A stretch of DNA of 64,000 nucleotides from Mesorhizobium huakuii (GCF_014189455.1 NZ_CP050296.1:1488001-1552000); one strand, 5' to 3'. Counted from the first letter of the stretch, positions 35,801 through 44,583 are shown. Program-made: numbers and translations. The notes: a model not told the origin generated them from the letters alone.

Positions 35801-38800
35801 ATAGGCACGGGTCCGGGCATCGGCCGTCACCGTGATGGCGCGTTTCGTCACCGACAGGTTGGCACCGACATAGGTGATCGCATAGTTGCTGTTGGCGAGT
35901 GTGCCTTGCGTGATGGCGTAGCTGCCGACAGATGATGCCGTCGTCGCCGTTGTCGCCAGAGCACCGCTCAGGCTGTCGCCATTGACGTAACTGCCTGATG
36001 TGAGGTGATAGGTCAGCGCGGGATTGGCATCGCCGTAGATGCGGGTCTTGGCATCGGCTGTCACCGTGATGGCGCGTGGCGTCACCGACAGATTGGCACC
36101 GACATAGGTGATCGCGTAATTATTGTTGTTGAGTGTGCCTTGCGTGATGGCGTAGCTGCCGACGTTGGACGTTGTTGTCGCCGATGTCGTCAGCGCGCCT
36201 GTCAGGCTGTCGCTGCCGACAAGACTGCCTGATGTGAGCTGATAGGTGAGCGCCGGATTGCTGCTTCCGTATGTGCGGCTCTTGCCGGCGGCAGTCACGG
36301 TGATCGCCCGCTGGGCTATGGTGAAATTGCCCCCGACGTAGGTGATGTCGTAGTTCGAATTGTTGGCGTTGGTGACGCTGCCCTGGTTGATGGCATACGT
36401 CCCGGCATTGTTCCCGGCCGCACGAGTGAGGCTGCCGGCCAAAGCCACACCGGCGCCGAGGTCGGAGACGGTGTAGCCATAGGACGAGGGATTGGCATCG
36501 CCATAGATCTTTCCCTGGCCCGGCGTCACCGTCACCGTCACCGCGCGCTTGCCGATGGTGAGAAGGCCCGCGCTGTTGTAGGCGAAACCATAACCGCTCA
36601 ACGCCGCGAGGTTGCCGGCGCTGACGGTGATTGCATAGGATCCAGCGCCCACCTGCGTGTTGCTCGGCGGGTTCACGGACGTCACGCTTGGGCCGCCGCT
36701 GAACGTCGTGCTTGCGGTATCGCCGAGATACGCGCCGATCACGCCCGTCTGGTAGCCGGCCACTGAAGAGGTCAGCGGCGGCAGGGCAGTGTCGCCATAG
36801 GTCTTCGTCGCATTGTTGGACGTGAAGGTCAGTGTCGGCTGATAGGCAAAGACGTAGCGGTTGCCGGCCGCGCTCACCGCTCCGCCCGCCGCCGTGTTCC
36901 AGATCGCCGTGTTGCCGCTGTCCAGATTGCCGAATGTGTTGCCAGTCGGGTTCGCCGCATAGACCAGCCAGCGTCCGCTGGTGGCGGTGACGGCGTCGCT
37001 GCCCCGGTTGTTGATGAACTTGCCAGAAGCGGCAAGCACGGGGTTCGCTCCGCTGACCGGCGCGCTGGCCGAGATGGTCAGGTCGCCCGTTGTCCGCAGC
37101 TTGACGGAACCGGTGGCGTTGACCCCGCTTGTACTGGCGCCGCGAGCATTGGAGGCACTTGCGACCGTCAGGCTTGCGTCGTCGCGCAGATCGACGGAAC
37201 CGATATTGCCGGCGACGGTGCCGATCTGGTTGCCGGCGCCATTGACCGCGAACGAGCCGCTGCCGCCGAACCATAGGGAGCCTGCGGTGATGGCATTGCC
37301 GGTCGCCCCTTGTGTCACCGTGCCGTTCGACGACAGCGCCAGGGTGCCGGTGCCAGCCGAGAGCGCTTGATCGAGGGCGAAGGTCGTCGCCGCGGTTTCG
37401 ATCTGGCGGTTGGCGAAGGACAGGCTGCCGACCGAGGTCGATCCTGCCGTGGAAGCGTAGGCGCTGTTCAGCGCCGACAGCGAAGCGATCCAGCCATCCG
37501 CCTCGTCGAGGCGCCAGTCGCCATAGACGTTGAGGTTCGAGATGTTACCGCCGGACAGACCGGTCCGGAACGTCACGCCGTTCCTGGCGCCCGAGTCTGC
37601 GTCGGCAACCGTGTAGGCAAGCACCGCGTTCGAGACCGTACCGGCCGGCAGAGCGAGATAGTAATAGCCGTTCGTCCCGGTCGAGACGGTGCCAAGTTTG
37701 ACGCCGCCGGAAACGACGGACACAAGACCGGGATTCTTTGTGTAATAGGGCTGGCCGGTGCCGGAAATCAGCGGCGTGTTGCCGCTATCCTTGTAGGCAA
37801 TTCCGGAAATCGCCTGGGCGCCATTTGGGTAGAAGCTCTTCAGATAGGGATAAAGGCCACCGGTGCCGCCGCCATAGGCGGCGCTGAGACCGCTCGCGCC
37901 GCCATTCTGGAGGCTGGAGGTCGACAGGCCGACGACATTGACCGACCCGCCGGTGGTGCCGCCGCCGATCGCGGGCTTGGCGGTGGATGAGGTGTTGTAA
38001 GGGCCGGATGTCGATGTGTCATACGCGCCTGTGACTGTGCCATCATAAAGATTGTTGCCGATAAACGCGCCGCCAAGCCATCCGCCGCTGACCGCACCGG
38101 TCGAATAGCTGTCGGTTATCCTGCCGCCACTGCCGACAAACGAATAGCCATAATTCGATCCGACGAGGCCGCCGACGGCGGCGCCGCCACTGCCGACATC
38201 GACGGCACCCATGGCGTAGACGCGATCGATGGTTCCGAAATAGTTGTAGCCCACCGCGCCGCCCGCGGTATTGGTGTCGCGCGCGTTGACGACGACCGTC
38301 GAGAAGCTGTCGGACAGTGCGCCATCATTTTCGCCGATCAGGCCGCCCGAACTGGAACCGTACTGCGTCGTGAACAGCTGGCCGGTCGAATAGCTTTGGG
38401 TCACCGTGCCGGCATTGAAGCCCACGATCCCACCAAGTGTCTTAAATCCTCGGACCGTCACATTGGTGACGCCGACATTCTGGACAAAGCCGCCCGCGCC
38501 GACATAGCCGAACAGGCCGACATATTGGGCGGCGGACTGCGTCACCGACAGCCCATCGACGGCGTGGCCAAGGCCGTCGAAGGTCCCGGTGAAACCGTTG
38601 CCGCTGTTCTGAATATTGCTGTTGCCGTCGGTGCCCAGCGATATGAAGCCGAGGCCGCTGTTCCAACTGGACGTGGCGCTGGCATCGATGTTCTTCGCCA
38701 GCGCATAGAGGCCGGTCAGGCCACTGTTGATCGCCTGCAACCCGTTGACATCGTAGATCAGTGTGTAGCTCTGGCCATTGACCGACAGCGCCTGCGCGCC

Positions 38801-40438
38801 TTGCGTGCCGGTGAATGTCGCCGAGGCGCCGAGCGCATAGGAGATCGTGCCGCCAGTGCCGCCATTGTTGGTGACCAGCGACAGGCCACCGACGCCCCCG
38901 ATCGTGGCGTTCGCGTTGAAGACGATCGAATGATAGGCGCTGAGCGTCAGCGTGTTGGCGCTCCAGGCGATCGGCGCGGCGATGGTGATGTCGCCGGCCT
39001 GCGAACCGCCGCTGCCCGTCGATATGGTGACGTTGGCCAGCGCCAGTTGGTTCTGCAGCGTGGTGACATTGATGACGCTGTCATTGGTGTTGGCGGTCAT
39101 GCTGCCGCCGGTATTGCCGGCGGCATTGGAGATGGTCACGTTGTAGGGGTCGAGCAGAAGATCGCCGGTGTCGCCGAAGCGGGCGCGCAAGTCGACGGAG
39201 CCGGTGAAGTCGAGGTGCTGCTTGCCAGAGACTTCCGTGAAGCCGCCATTGCCGCCATCCTCGCCGCCGCGAGCGGAAATCTTGCCGGCGAATTTCGTCT
39301 GCCCGTCCGACCAGACAATCACCGTGCCACCATCGCCCGTGCCGGTCGCGCTGGCGTTGATCGTTGTATTGGCATCAACCTCGGTCGTCGGGGCTCGCTG
39401 GAGCGTGCCAGAACCCTGCTTGTCGCCGCCGATCCTGACGGTGCCGCCGCCGTCCTTGCCCGAGGCGTCGACCTTGGCTGCCTTGAGCTTCAGCTTGCGG
39501 CCGGTGACCGTGACCTTGCCGCCTTTGCCGCCGGCCTTGGCCGAGGCGTCGAGTGTGCCTGTAATCTCGACGGATCCCTCATCACCACCAAGCACGATGG
39601 CGCCGGACTGGCCTGACACGGTGCGTGCCTCGACAACGCCCGACATGTTGACCGCCTGGCGCGCCGCATCGCGCACCGCCGCCGCTTTGAGCTCGACTGT
39701 CCCGCCATCGGCGCTGATAGTACCGGAATTGCTGACCAGCGCGTTGCTGCCATCCGCCTTGGTGGGCACCGAAACCTGCAAGAAGCCGTCGCCGGAAAGA
39801 TCGAGCGTCGCCCTCTCGCCCGAGCCGAGCCCAACCTTGCCCAGCGGCACGCTGATCGAGCCGGCATTGTCGACGCTGCCGCCGATCAGGGCCGCATAGC
39901 CGCCACGGCCGATGCTGATCGAACCCTGGTTCGAAACCGTGCTTGAGGCTCCATTGCCCTCGAATTTGAGATTTCCGGCCTTAAAATCCTCGTCGCTGAT
40001 GTCGAGCGAAGACGCGACGAAGCCGGCTGCACTCACCTTGCCTGTCTTGGAGATGGCGATGCCGTTGGGGTTGACGAGGAAGACCTGGCCATTGGCGTTG
40101 AGCCGACCGGATATCGTCGATTTGGTGCCGCCGGTGACGCGGTTGAGCATCGTCGAGGACGATGTCGGCTGGTCGATGTTGACGGTAGCGCCCGCACCGA
40201 TCGAAAAACTCTGCCAGTTGACGATGGCCGAGTTGGTCGACTGCCTGATGCTCAGTTGCGAGGATGACGGGTTCGAGATGGTGACGCCGCCCGACGCAAC
40301 GCTGCCGCCCGTTGGCAGTTCCTGTGCCCGCGCCGAGGTGAAGCCGACCAGCGCCGTCGACGTCAGCAGCAGCGCCATCAACGGCGCGCTGGTGCGATTG
40401 AGGCGATGTGGTGAAACGTCCTGGATTCGCATACTCAC
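32801..40438 (-). CDS. TpsA1, giant two-partner-secretion exoprotein
   Basis: The protein is 2545 aa, starting 3 bp after tpsB. It has a signal peptide (LMALLLTSTALVGFTSARA) and a TPS secretion domain (LPTGGSVASGGVTISNP, NPNGI, SSTMLNRVTGGTKSTI). Gly-rich beta-helix and GLUG repeats follow, then a repeat tract of one YDG/MBG-type unit, five units of a second type (TADAKSRAYGDGNPALTYQL), eight more of the first type and one divergent unit. The C-terminal block (VFFTGQPVGGDTQTLVEDPR ... Cys-x9-Cys) matches TpsA2. The first ~650 residues are nearly identical to TpsA2, also in DNA, so the two arose by tandem duplication or are kept alike by gene conversion. Confidence 0.9.
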   Translation of the reverse strand: MSMRIQDVSPHRLNRTSAPLMALLLTSTALVGFTSARAQELPTGGSVASGGVTISNPSSSQLSIRQSTNSAIVNWQSFSIGAGATVNIDQPTSSSTMLNRVTGGTKSTISGRLNANGQVFLVNPNGIAISKTGKVSAAGFVASSLDISDEDFKAGNLKFEGNGASSTVSNQGSISIGRGGYAALIGGSVDNAGSISVPLGKVGLGSGERATLDLSGDGFLQVSVPTKADGSNALVSNSGTISADGGTVELKAAAVRDAARQAVNMSGVVEARTVSGQSGAIVLGGDEGSVEITGTLDASAKAGGKGGKVTVTGRKLKLKAAKVDASGKDGGGTVRIGGDKQGSGTLQRAPTTEVDANTTINASATGTGDGGTVIVWSDGQTKFAGKISARGGEDGGNGGFTEVSGKQHLDFTGSVDLRARFGDTGDLLLDPYNVTISNAAGNTGGSMTANTNDSVINVTTLQNQLALANVTISTGSGGSQAGDITIAAPIAWSANTLTLSAYHSIVFNANATIGGVGGLSLVTNNGGTGGTISYALGASATFTGTQGAQALSVNGQSYTLIYDVNGLQAINSGLTGLYALAKNIDASATSSWNSGLGFISLGTDGNSNIQNSGNGFTGTFDGLGHAVDGLSVTQSAAQYVGLFGYVGAGGFVQNVGVTNVTVRGFKTLGGIVGFNAGTVTQSYSTGQLFTTQYGSSSGGLIGENDGALSDSFSTVVVNARDTNTAGGAVGYNYFGTIDRVYAMGAVDVGSGGAAVGGLVGSNYGYSFVGSGGRITDSYSTGAVSGGWLGGAFIGNNLYDGTVTGAYDTSTSGPYNTSSTAKPAIGGGTTGGSVNVVGLSTSSLQNGGASGLSAAYGGGTGGLYPYLKSFYPNGAQAISGIAYKDSGNTPLISGTGQPYYTKNPGLVSVVSGGVKLGTVSTGTNGYYYLALPAGTVSNAVLAYTVADADSGARNGVTFRTGLSGGNISNLNVYGDWRLDEADGWIASLSALNSAYASTAGSTSVGSLSFANRQIETAATTFALDQALSAGTGTLALSSNGTVTQGATGNAITAGSLWFGGSGSFAVNGAGNQIGTVAGNIGSVDLRDDASLTVASASNARGASTSGVNATGSVKLRTTGDLTISASAPVSGANPVLAASGKFINNRGSDAVTATSGRWLVYAANPTGNTFGNLDSGNTAIWNTAAGGAVSAAGNRYVFAYQPTLTFTSNNATKTYGDTALPPLTSSVAGYQTGVIGAYLGDTASTTFSGGPSVTSVNPPSNTQVGAGSYAITVSAGNLAALSGYGFAYNSAGLLTIGKRAVTVTVTPGQGKIYGDANPSSYGYTVSDLGAGVALAGSLTRAAGNNAGTYAINQGSVTNANNSNYDITYVGGNFTIAQRAITVTAAGKSRTYGSSNPALTYQLTSGSLVGSDSLTGALTTSATTTSNVGSYAITQGTLNNNNYAITYVGANLSVTPRAITVTADAKTRIYGDANPALTYHLTSGSYVNGDSLSGALATTATTASSVGSYAITQGTLANSNYAITYVGANLSVTKRAITVTADARTRAYGDANPALTYQLTSGNFVNGDSLGGSLATTATTASGVGSYAITQGTLANSNYAITYVGGNLAVMQRAITVTADAKSRAYGDGNPVLTYQLTSGNFVNGDSLSGSLATTATTASGVGSYAITQGTLANSNYAITYVGGNLAVTQRAITVTADAKSRSYGDGNPALTYQLASGNFVNGDSLTGALATTATTASGVGSYGITQGTLANSNYAINYVSANLSVTPRAVTVTANAGQSKIYGDSDPLSYGYTVSDLGGGTALVGVLDRAAGENVGTYAIGQGTLTNALNSNYDITYVGAGFSIGKRSVTVTANAGQDKTYGDADPTLGYTVSDLGTGAALVGALDRATGEDVGTYAIGQGTLTGANNANYDISYVGSNFSIGKRAITVTATAGQHKAYGNADPSSYLYTTSDLGSGTALVGTLDRVAGESVGAYAIGQGTLTNANNSNYDISYVGSDFTIGKRAITVTANAGQGKTYGDSDPLYYGYTVSDLGNGVDLVGSLERVAGENAGTYAIGQGTLASSNADYDITYVGADFTIAKRAVTVTANAGQGKIYGDADPLAYGYTHSDLGNGVDLVGALDRVAGENVGRYSIGQGTLINADNSNYDITYVGTDFSIAKRAVTVTANAGQGKIYGDADPSSYGYNHSDLGNGAALVGALDRASGENVGNYAIGRGTLTDAANSNYDITYVDAGFSIGKRSVTVTADAGQGKTYGDIDPSSYGYSYSDLGNGAALVGALDRASGENVGNYSIGRGTLTGAANSNYDISYVGADFSIGKRSVTVTANAGQGKTYGDTDPSSYGYSYSYLGNGIALVGALNRAAGENAGSYEIGQGTLTNAANANYDITYVGSDFTIGKRAITVVADAQSRPQGMANPPLTYTIGGLGLVGSDALAGALSTAATPASIPGSYAIEQGSLTASANYELTYVGADLVVSAPNTIPTSQAATTVAYNADAYGAGAPAPVFFTGQPVGGDTQTLVEDPRLGSIAFCQGMAETASVCSVAAVQ
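33020..36550 (-). repeat. Coding repeat array of TpsA1, 237-bp and 234-bp units
   Basis: Reading in gene direction: one 237-bp unit (36548-36312), five 234-bp units of a different type (about 36312-35142), eight 237-bp units (35142-33250) and a divergent end unit. The 234-bp units are nearly identical to each other and absent from TpsA2, so this block expanded after the duplication. Confidence 0.92.
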
Positions 40439-40441
40439 GCC

Positions 40442-42232
40442 TCAGAACTGGATGGCGCCGGCGAGCGAAAAGCGATCGCTGGTCGGCACATGGTCGTCGC
40501 GATGCTGGCGCCCCCATTCCAGCGTCAGGCTGGCATTGGTGGCATCGCCCGCAAGCGCCGTGCCGACCTTCAGGCCAAGCCCGTATGACACGCCGACAAT
40601 ATCGGCCGTCTCGAGCACGGTCGGCATTTCGAGATGGACCTGCCCGACGGCGCCGAAGACATAGGGCGACAGCGAGACGATGCCGCCGGTGAACGGCATG
40701 TACCAGGGCGAGGACAGCTCGCCGCGCAGCACATAGCCGGAATCGCCCTGCAGGGCGCCGGCGTCGAAGCTCGACAGGCCATTGGGGCCGGTGAGCCCGA
40801 TCTGCTCGGACTGCAGTAGCGGCTTGCCGAACGAGGTCTGCGCACGGGCGTAGAGATCGAGGCCGAGATGGGTGGCCAGCGGCTGGCTGTAGCTGGCCGA
40901 GACCTCGAGCTTCGGGAAGTCGGCATCGGCCCCCTGGCGCGACAGCGGCAGCAGCGGCGTGGCGTCGGCGGCCGAGCGCGCGCCGAGCCCGTCAATACCG
41001 AACGAGGCCACGACATTGCCGGTGAACACGCCGCCGAGCGGCGTGAACCAGGTTGCGTCCGTGCCGAATCTGATGATGCGCAGCCGATCCTCGGCGATCG
41101 GCAGCGAGATCGGCGTCACTGCATTGAGAAAATCGTTCTGCGCGTCGAAGGAGAGTTCGCTGCTGACGGTCAGCTCGCGGCTGCGGATCCAGGGATAGCG
41201 AAGCCTCGCCGAATAACGCTCGAATTCACTGCCAAAACCGAGCGTGCCGGGCTCGGCGATCGGGTTGGCGCGTGTGTGGGTGGCCTCCAGATTGAGCGTC
41301 AGCCCGTCATAGCCGATCGGCACGACGATGCCGGCGGCATAGTTGCGGTTGCGCGGGGCATCGGTGAACAGGCCGCTCTCACCGCCATCGGGATAGCCGC
41401 CGATGCGCACATAGACGAGTTCGCCGAGACCAAGCAGCGAGTTGAAATCGACGCCGACGCCTGTCGACCAGCGCTGCAGCGACGGCGACAGCGAATTGTC
41501 GACGGTGGCCTGGCCGCCAAGCGGACGATATTTGCCGTCGATGACCAGTACGCTGGCGCCCTTCGCGGCGCCGGCCTGCAAGGTCGAGCGCAGCCTGGCG
41601 CCCGGCGTGTCGCCGGCCAGAAGCAGCTTGCGCTCGATCGCCGACAGCTTGATGCTTTTCTGCCCGACCAGCGGCGCCAACGTTGCCTCGACCCGCCCGC
41701 GTATGCGCTCAGGCAGGTTGCTCGTGTCGATCCGTTCGAGATAGCCGTCGATAACGACGAGCCTGAGCCTGGCACCGTCGTTGAGTTTCTGCGCCGGCAG
41801 CACAACCCGAACAAGCGCGTAGCCGGCGCGGCCATATTCGGTCTCCAGCGCGCGCGCCGCGGCAAAGATCTCCGCCGCCGTCACCGTACGATGGGCGAGG
41901 CCCGAAACGATCTTGCGCGTCGCCTCGGCCATGTCAGGCAGGCCGCCTTCGACGCTGACATCCCTGAGCTTGACCTTCAGCTTCTCGGCGCCCGCCGGCG
42001 CCTGGAGGCCCGAACCTTCCGGGATGGAGACGCCCACCGTGTTGGCCTGCGGTGGCGGCCGGAAGCTTGGCGGCGTGATCTGGCTGGCGGTCTCGGCGAA
42101 CGCACTGGCCTGAACCGACAGACATGCCGAGGCGGCCAGCAGGATCAGCCATGTTCCACGCACCGACGGCCCGCCCAAGACAGGCAGGCCGTCGGCATTT
42201 TTGCCAATCGCGATCTTTTTCCGATAATCCAC
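40442..42232 (-). CDS. TpsB outer membrane transporter (ShlB/FhaC/HecB family)
   Basis: The protein is 596 aa. A positively charged N-terminus and signal peptide (TWLILLAASACLSVQASAFA) precede a Pro-rich linker (ITPPSFRPPPQANT). POTRA domains follow at about 75-240 (EKLKVKLRDVSVEGGLPDMA; ILVIDGYLERI-like strands), then a beta-barrel ending in GAIQF with the C-terminal Phe expected for Bam-dependent insertion. It secretes the TpsA proteins across the outer membrane. It is first in the operon tpsB-tpsA1-tpsA2 and is the only TpsB here, so it presumably serves both exoproteins. Confidence 0.92.
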   Translation of the reverse strand: MDYRKKIAIGKNADGLPVLGGPSVRGTWLILLAASACLSVQASAFAETASQITPPSFRPPPQANTVGVSIPEGSGLQAPAGAEKLKVKLRDVSVEGGLPDMAEATRKIVSGLAHRTVTAAEIFAAARALETEYGRAGYALVRVVLPAQKLNDGARLRLVVIDGYLERIDTSNLPERIRGRVEATLAPLVGQKSIKLSAIERKLLLAGDTPGARLRSTLQAGAAKGASVLVIDGKYRPLGGQATVDNSLSPSLQRWSTGVGVDFNSLLGLGELVYVRIGGYPDGGESGLFTDAPRNRNYAAGIVVPIGYDGLTLNLEATHTRANPIAEPGTLGFGSEFERYSARLRYPWIRSRELTVSSELSFDAQNDFLNAVTPISLPIAEDRLRIIRFGTDATWFTPLGGVFTGNVVASFGIDGLGARSAADATPLLPLSRQGADADFPKLEVSASYSQPLATHLGLDLYARAQTSFGKPLLQSEQIGLTGPNGLSSFDAGALQGDSGYVLRGELSSPWYMPFTGGIVSLSPYVFGAVGQVHLEMPTVLETADIVGVSYGLGLKVGTALAGDATNASLTLEWGRQHRDDHVPTSDRFSLAGAIQF

Positions 42233-42554
42233 TCAGTCACTCGCATTTCGAAGTAGAACGCGGCAAAGCTTCGCCGCCGCGCGATGTCTTATCGCTCGTC
42301 AAAACCACGGCTGGTATGCACTCTTGTCCGAAAGGCGTGCCCCCGCCGGTCGGATGAGGCGGAAACTATGCCTGGCCCTGATGAAGGTCAATTCAACGAG
42401 CGGCCGTTCGGCTGACTATTATTGGGAGGGGTTTTCCAAGTCATAGCAATCGGTTAGCAGATTGAACCATAAGCCCGTCGTCGTGGATGCGTGTCTCGGC
42501 AGGCCCTGTTCTCCGTAATTGGTACGTCTGGACACAAGTGTTGAAGGCTGGAAA
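42233..42554. other. Intergenic region between divergent tpsB and a putative regulator gene
   Basis: About 320 bp with no recognised gene. It must contain the start signals for tpsB (leftward) and for the gene at 42555 (rightward). No convincing promoter hexamers or operator were identified. The last ~28 bp (42526-42553) reappear with small changes at 43541-43568, before the paralogous gene. Confidence 0.5.
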
Positions 42555-43469
42555 ATGGGGAACGCAAATTCGCGATACGAGTTGATTCAAGAGATCAGGA
42601 GATCCGCGCTGAAACTGGAAGACATAGCGGCCCATCCGGCCTTGCACCGCTACGTTCAGGAACAGTCGCAGTCCCTGATCCGCATCTATGAGGAAACCCC
42701 GCGACTGGCTTCCATCTTTGCCACGCAGCAGCGCTGGCTGATGGCCCATGTCGGCCTTGCCATGCACTTCCGGCGCGACCCGAACGACCGCCGCAAGGAG
42801 CTGACCGTATCGCGTTTCATCGAGGTCGTGCACAAGAACGCGGTGGCCAGCCGCAACACGGCGGACGCTTTCATCAAGGAAATGCTGCACTACAACATCG
42901 CCGAGTATGTGGCGGGCGGCGACGGCCGCACGCATCCCCTGCAACCGACGGCGGCGACAATCGAGAGATTCACCGGCTGGGTGATCGCCCATCTGCGCAC
43001 GCTTGACCATGTCGATGGCGGCGACCGGCTGGCAAGGTACCTGGACCGGCCCGACATGCTTGCCACGCTGCAGCCGTTGATCGCTGACGGCCTGCTTGCC
43101 TCAGAGCCGGTGCGCGAACCCAACCAGACCTTTTCCCTGTTCATCTGGCTCAACAATGGCGGTATCGTCATGGATTGGCTGATGTCCGGCATCGATCCGG
43201 ACCATGCCGGCCTGGAGCGGATTCCGACCAGCGTGGTTTCGATCGGCGACTTCGCCAAATGGCTCAAACTGTCGCGCACCCATCTCGGCCGCAAACTGCG
43301 CACCGCCGAGGAACTCGGCAGCATTGGCTGGCTTGGCCAGCGTGGCCATTCGGTGATGTGGGTGTCGCACAGGTTCTATGAGGAATACATGACCGTGCAG
43401 GCCGCCAAGCTGGCTGTCGTCGACAACGCCTTCAAGGCTTGTTTTCCGCCATCGCAAGGCGGTGGCTGA
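42555..43469 (+). CDS. Unknown protein with two probable winged-helix regions, copy 1
   Basis: The protein is 304 aa and I do not recognise its family. The segment ASRNTADAFIKEMLHYNIAEY with the following basic turn and LQPTAATIERFTGWV has the pattern of a MarR-like winged helix. A second HTH-like stretch is SIGDFAKWLKLSRTHLGRKL followed by a turn and RGHSVMWVS as a possible wing. There is no signal peptide, membrane segment or Cys motif. It is paralogous over its whole length to the next gene and divergent from the tps operon, so a role in regulating that operon is a reasonable guess, but not shown. The ATG at 42555 follows GAAGGCTGGAAA. Confidence 0.6.
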   Translation: MGNANSRYELIQEIRRSALKLEDIAAHPALHRYVQEQSQSLIRIYEETPRLASIFATQQRWLMAHVGLAMHFRRDPNDRRKELTVSRFIEVVHKNAVASRNTADAFIKEMLHYNIAEYVAGGDGRTHPLQPTAATIERFTGWVIAHLRTLDHVDGGDRLARYLDRPDMLATLQPLIADGLLASEPVREPNQTFSLFIWLNNGGIVMDWLMSGIDPDHAGLERIPTSVVSIGDFAKWLKLSRTHLGRKLRTAEELGSIGWLGQRGHSVMWVSHRFYEEYMTVQAAKLAVVDNAFKACFPPSQGGG

Positions 43470-43617
43470 GCGGCGCCGCGCACGGAGCGCTCACGCAATT
43501 CGCTCCCACTGTACACATTCACCCACTATTGACGGCCGGCGTCTGGACACGAGCCGCGAAGGCTGAAATTGTATTTTTGCGTCTTCGCGACAAGGGGGCT
43601 TATCGCAGCGGGGGAGA

Positions 43618-44484
43618 ATGGCGCTCACGTTGGAAGAAATTGCCGGCCATCCGGCATTGCATCGCTGTGTTCGCGTCCAGGCGACGGCGATGAACCAGAC
43701 CTATGAGACGAATCCGCGGCTTTCCTCGGTGTTCGCCACGCAGCAACGCTGGCTGATGGCCCATATCGGCCTCGCCCTGCATTTCAGGCGGGAGCCTGAC
43801 GACTATCGCAAGCAACTGACGGCTGCGCGCTTCATCGACGTGATCCGGCAGAATGCCGTGGCCAGCCGCAACACCGCCGACGCCTTCGTCAAGGAAATGC
43901 TGCACTACGGTTTCATCGAATATGTGCCCGCAACCCAGGACTGCCGCATCCGCCCTCTGCAGCCGTCGGTGGCCTCGCTGGAGCCGGTTACCCTGTGGCT
44001 GCTGGCGCATCTGCAGACGCTGGACAGTCTCGACGGAGGGAACCGGCTCGCTGTGTTCCTGGCCCGGCCGGACGCACTCGCCATGGTGCAGCCACGGATT
44101 GCCGATGGCTTGCTGTCGTCCAATCCGGTGCGCGAGCCCAAGCGGACCTTTTCCTTGTTCACCTGGCTCAACAATGGCGGCGTCGTCATGGACTGGCTGA
44201 TATCGAGCGTCGATCCCGACCATGCCGGCCTCGATCGGATCCCAACCGGCATCGTCTCGATCGGCGATTTCGCCAGATGGCTGAAACTGTCGCGAACCCA
44301 TTTGGCCCGCAAGCTGCGTGATGCCGAAAATCTCGGCAGCGTCGGCTGGCTCGGCCAACGCGGTAACTCGGTGATGTGGGTGTCGCGCGACTTCCATCAG
44401 GAATACATAACCGCCCAGGCGGTGAAGCTGGCCATTATGGATACCGCCTTCGCCGACGCCTTTGGTCCGACGGCAGGCCGCTGA
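43618..44484 (+). CDS. Unknown protein with two probable winged-helix regions, copy 2
   Basis: The protein is 288 aa, a paralog of the preceding gene (for example ASRNTADAFVKEMLHYGFIEY, PDHAGLDRIPTGIVSIGDFA). The start at 43618 has GGGGGAGA just upstream. Homology continues upstream in the same frame for about 15 codons (ASSRQGG against ANSRYEL), but the ATG used by copy 1 is a non-start codon here. This copy seems to have lost its ancestral start and now initiates about 20 codons later. The middle region (VPATQDCRIRPLQPSVASLE) is the most divergent part. Function is unknown; DNA binding is inferred from the HTH-like patterns. Confidence 0.6.
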   Translation: MALTLEEIAGHPALHRCVRVQATAMNQTYETNPRLSSVFATQQRWLMAHIGLALHFRREPDDYRKQLTAARFIDVIRQNAVASRNTADAFVKEMLHYGFIEYVPATQDCRIRPLQPSVASLEPVTLWLLAHLQTLDSLDGGNRLAVFLARPDALAMVQPRIADGLLSSNPVREPKRTFSLFTWLNNGGVVMDWLISSVDPDHAGLDRIPTGIVSIGDFARWLKLSRTHLARKLRDAENLGSVGWLGQRGNSVMWVSRDFHQEYITAQAVKLAIMDTAFADAFGPTAGR

Positions 44485-44492
44485 CCGGTGCG

Positions 44493-44514
44493 GCATCCCC
44501 CGCGCGGGGGATGC
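44493..44514. terminator. Perfect 22-bp palindrome after the second unknown gene
   Basis: GCATCCCCC, GCGC, GGGGGATGC form a complete palindrome starting 9 bp after the stop codon at 44484. It has no T-tract, so intrinsic termination would be weak. It is the natural candidate for the 3' end of the gene pair upstream. Confidence 0.5.
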
Positions 44515-44537
44515 ACGAATCCATCATGCCGTTAGCA

Positions 44538-44578
44538 CTCCAATGCCTGCTATGCGCGGCGCTATGATTGGAGAGGGA
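44538..44578 (+). promoter_or_regulatory. Hairpin that could hide the ribosome binding site of the small RiPP-like gene
   Basis: CTCCAAT (44538-44544) is the reverse complement of ATTGGAG (44567-44573). The latter contains the first part of the purine-rich site GGAGAGGGA used by the ORF at 44584. In RNA the hairpin would partly cover the ribosome binding site. Stability is modest (seven pairs), so this is a suggestion only. Confidence 0.35.
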
Positions 44579-44583
44579 CCCAA

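Noticed and set aside
26380..36550. Regularly spaced ~235-bp repeats as a CRISPR or satellite array
   Set aside because: The repeats are contiguous, in frame and encode protein domains within two intact giant genes; there are no unique spacers and no cas genes.
26161..40438. Contact-dependent inhibition (CdiA-type) toxin system
   Set aside because: Neither TpsA has a C-terminal toxin module or a VENN/pre-toxin motif, and no small immunity gene follows; both end in the same short Cys-containing block.
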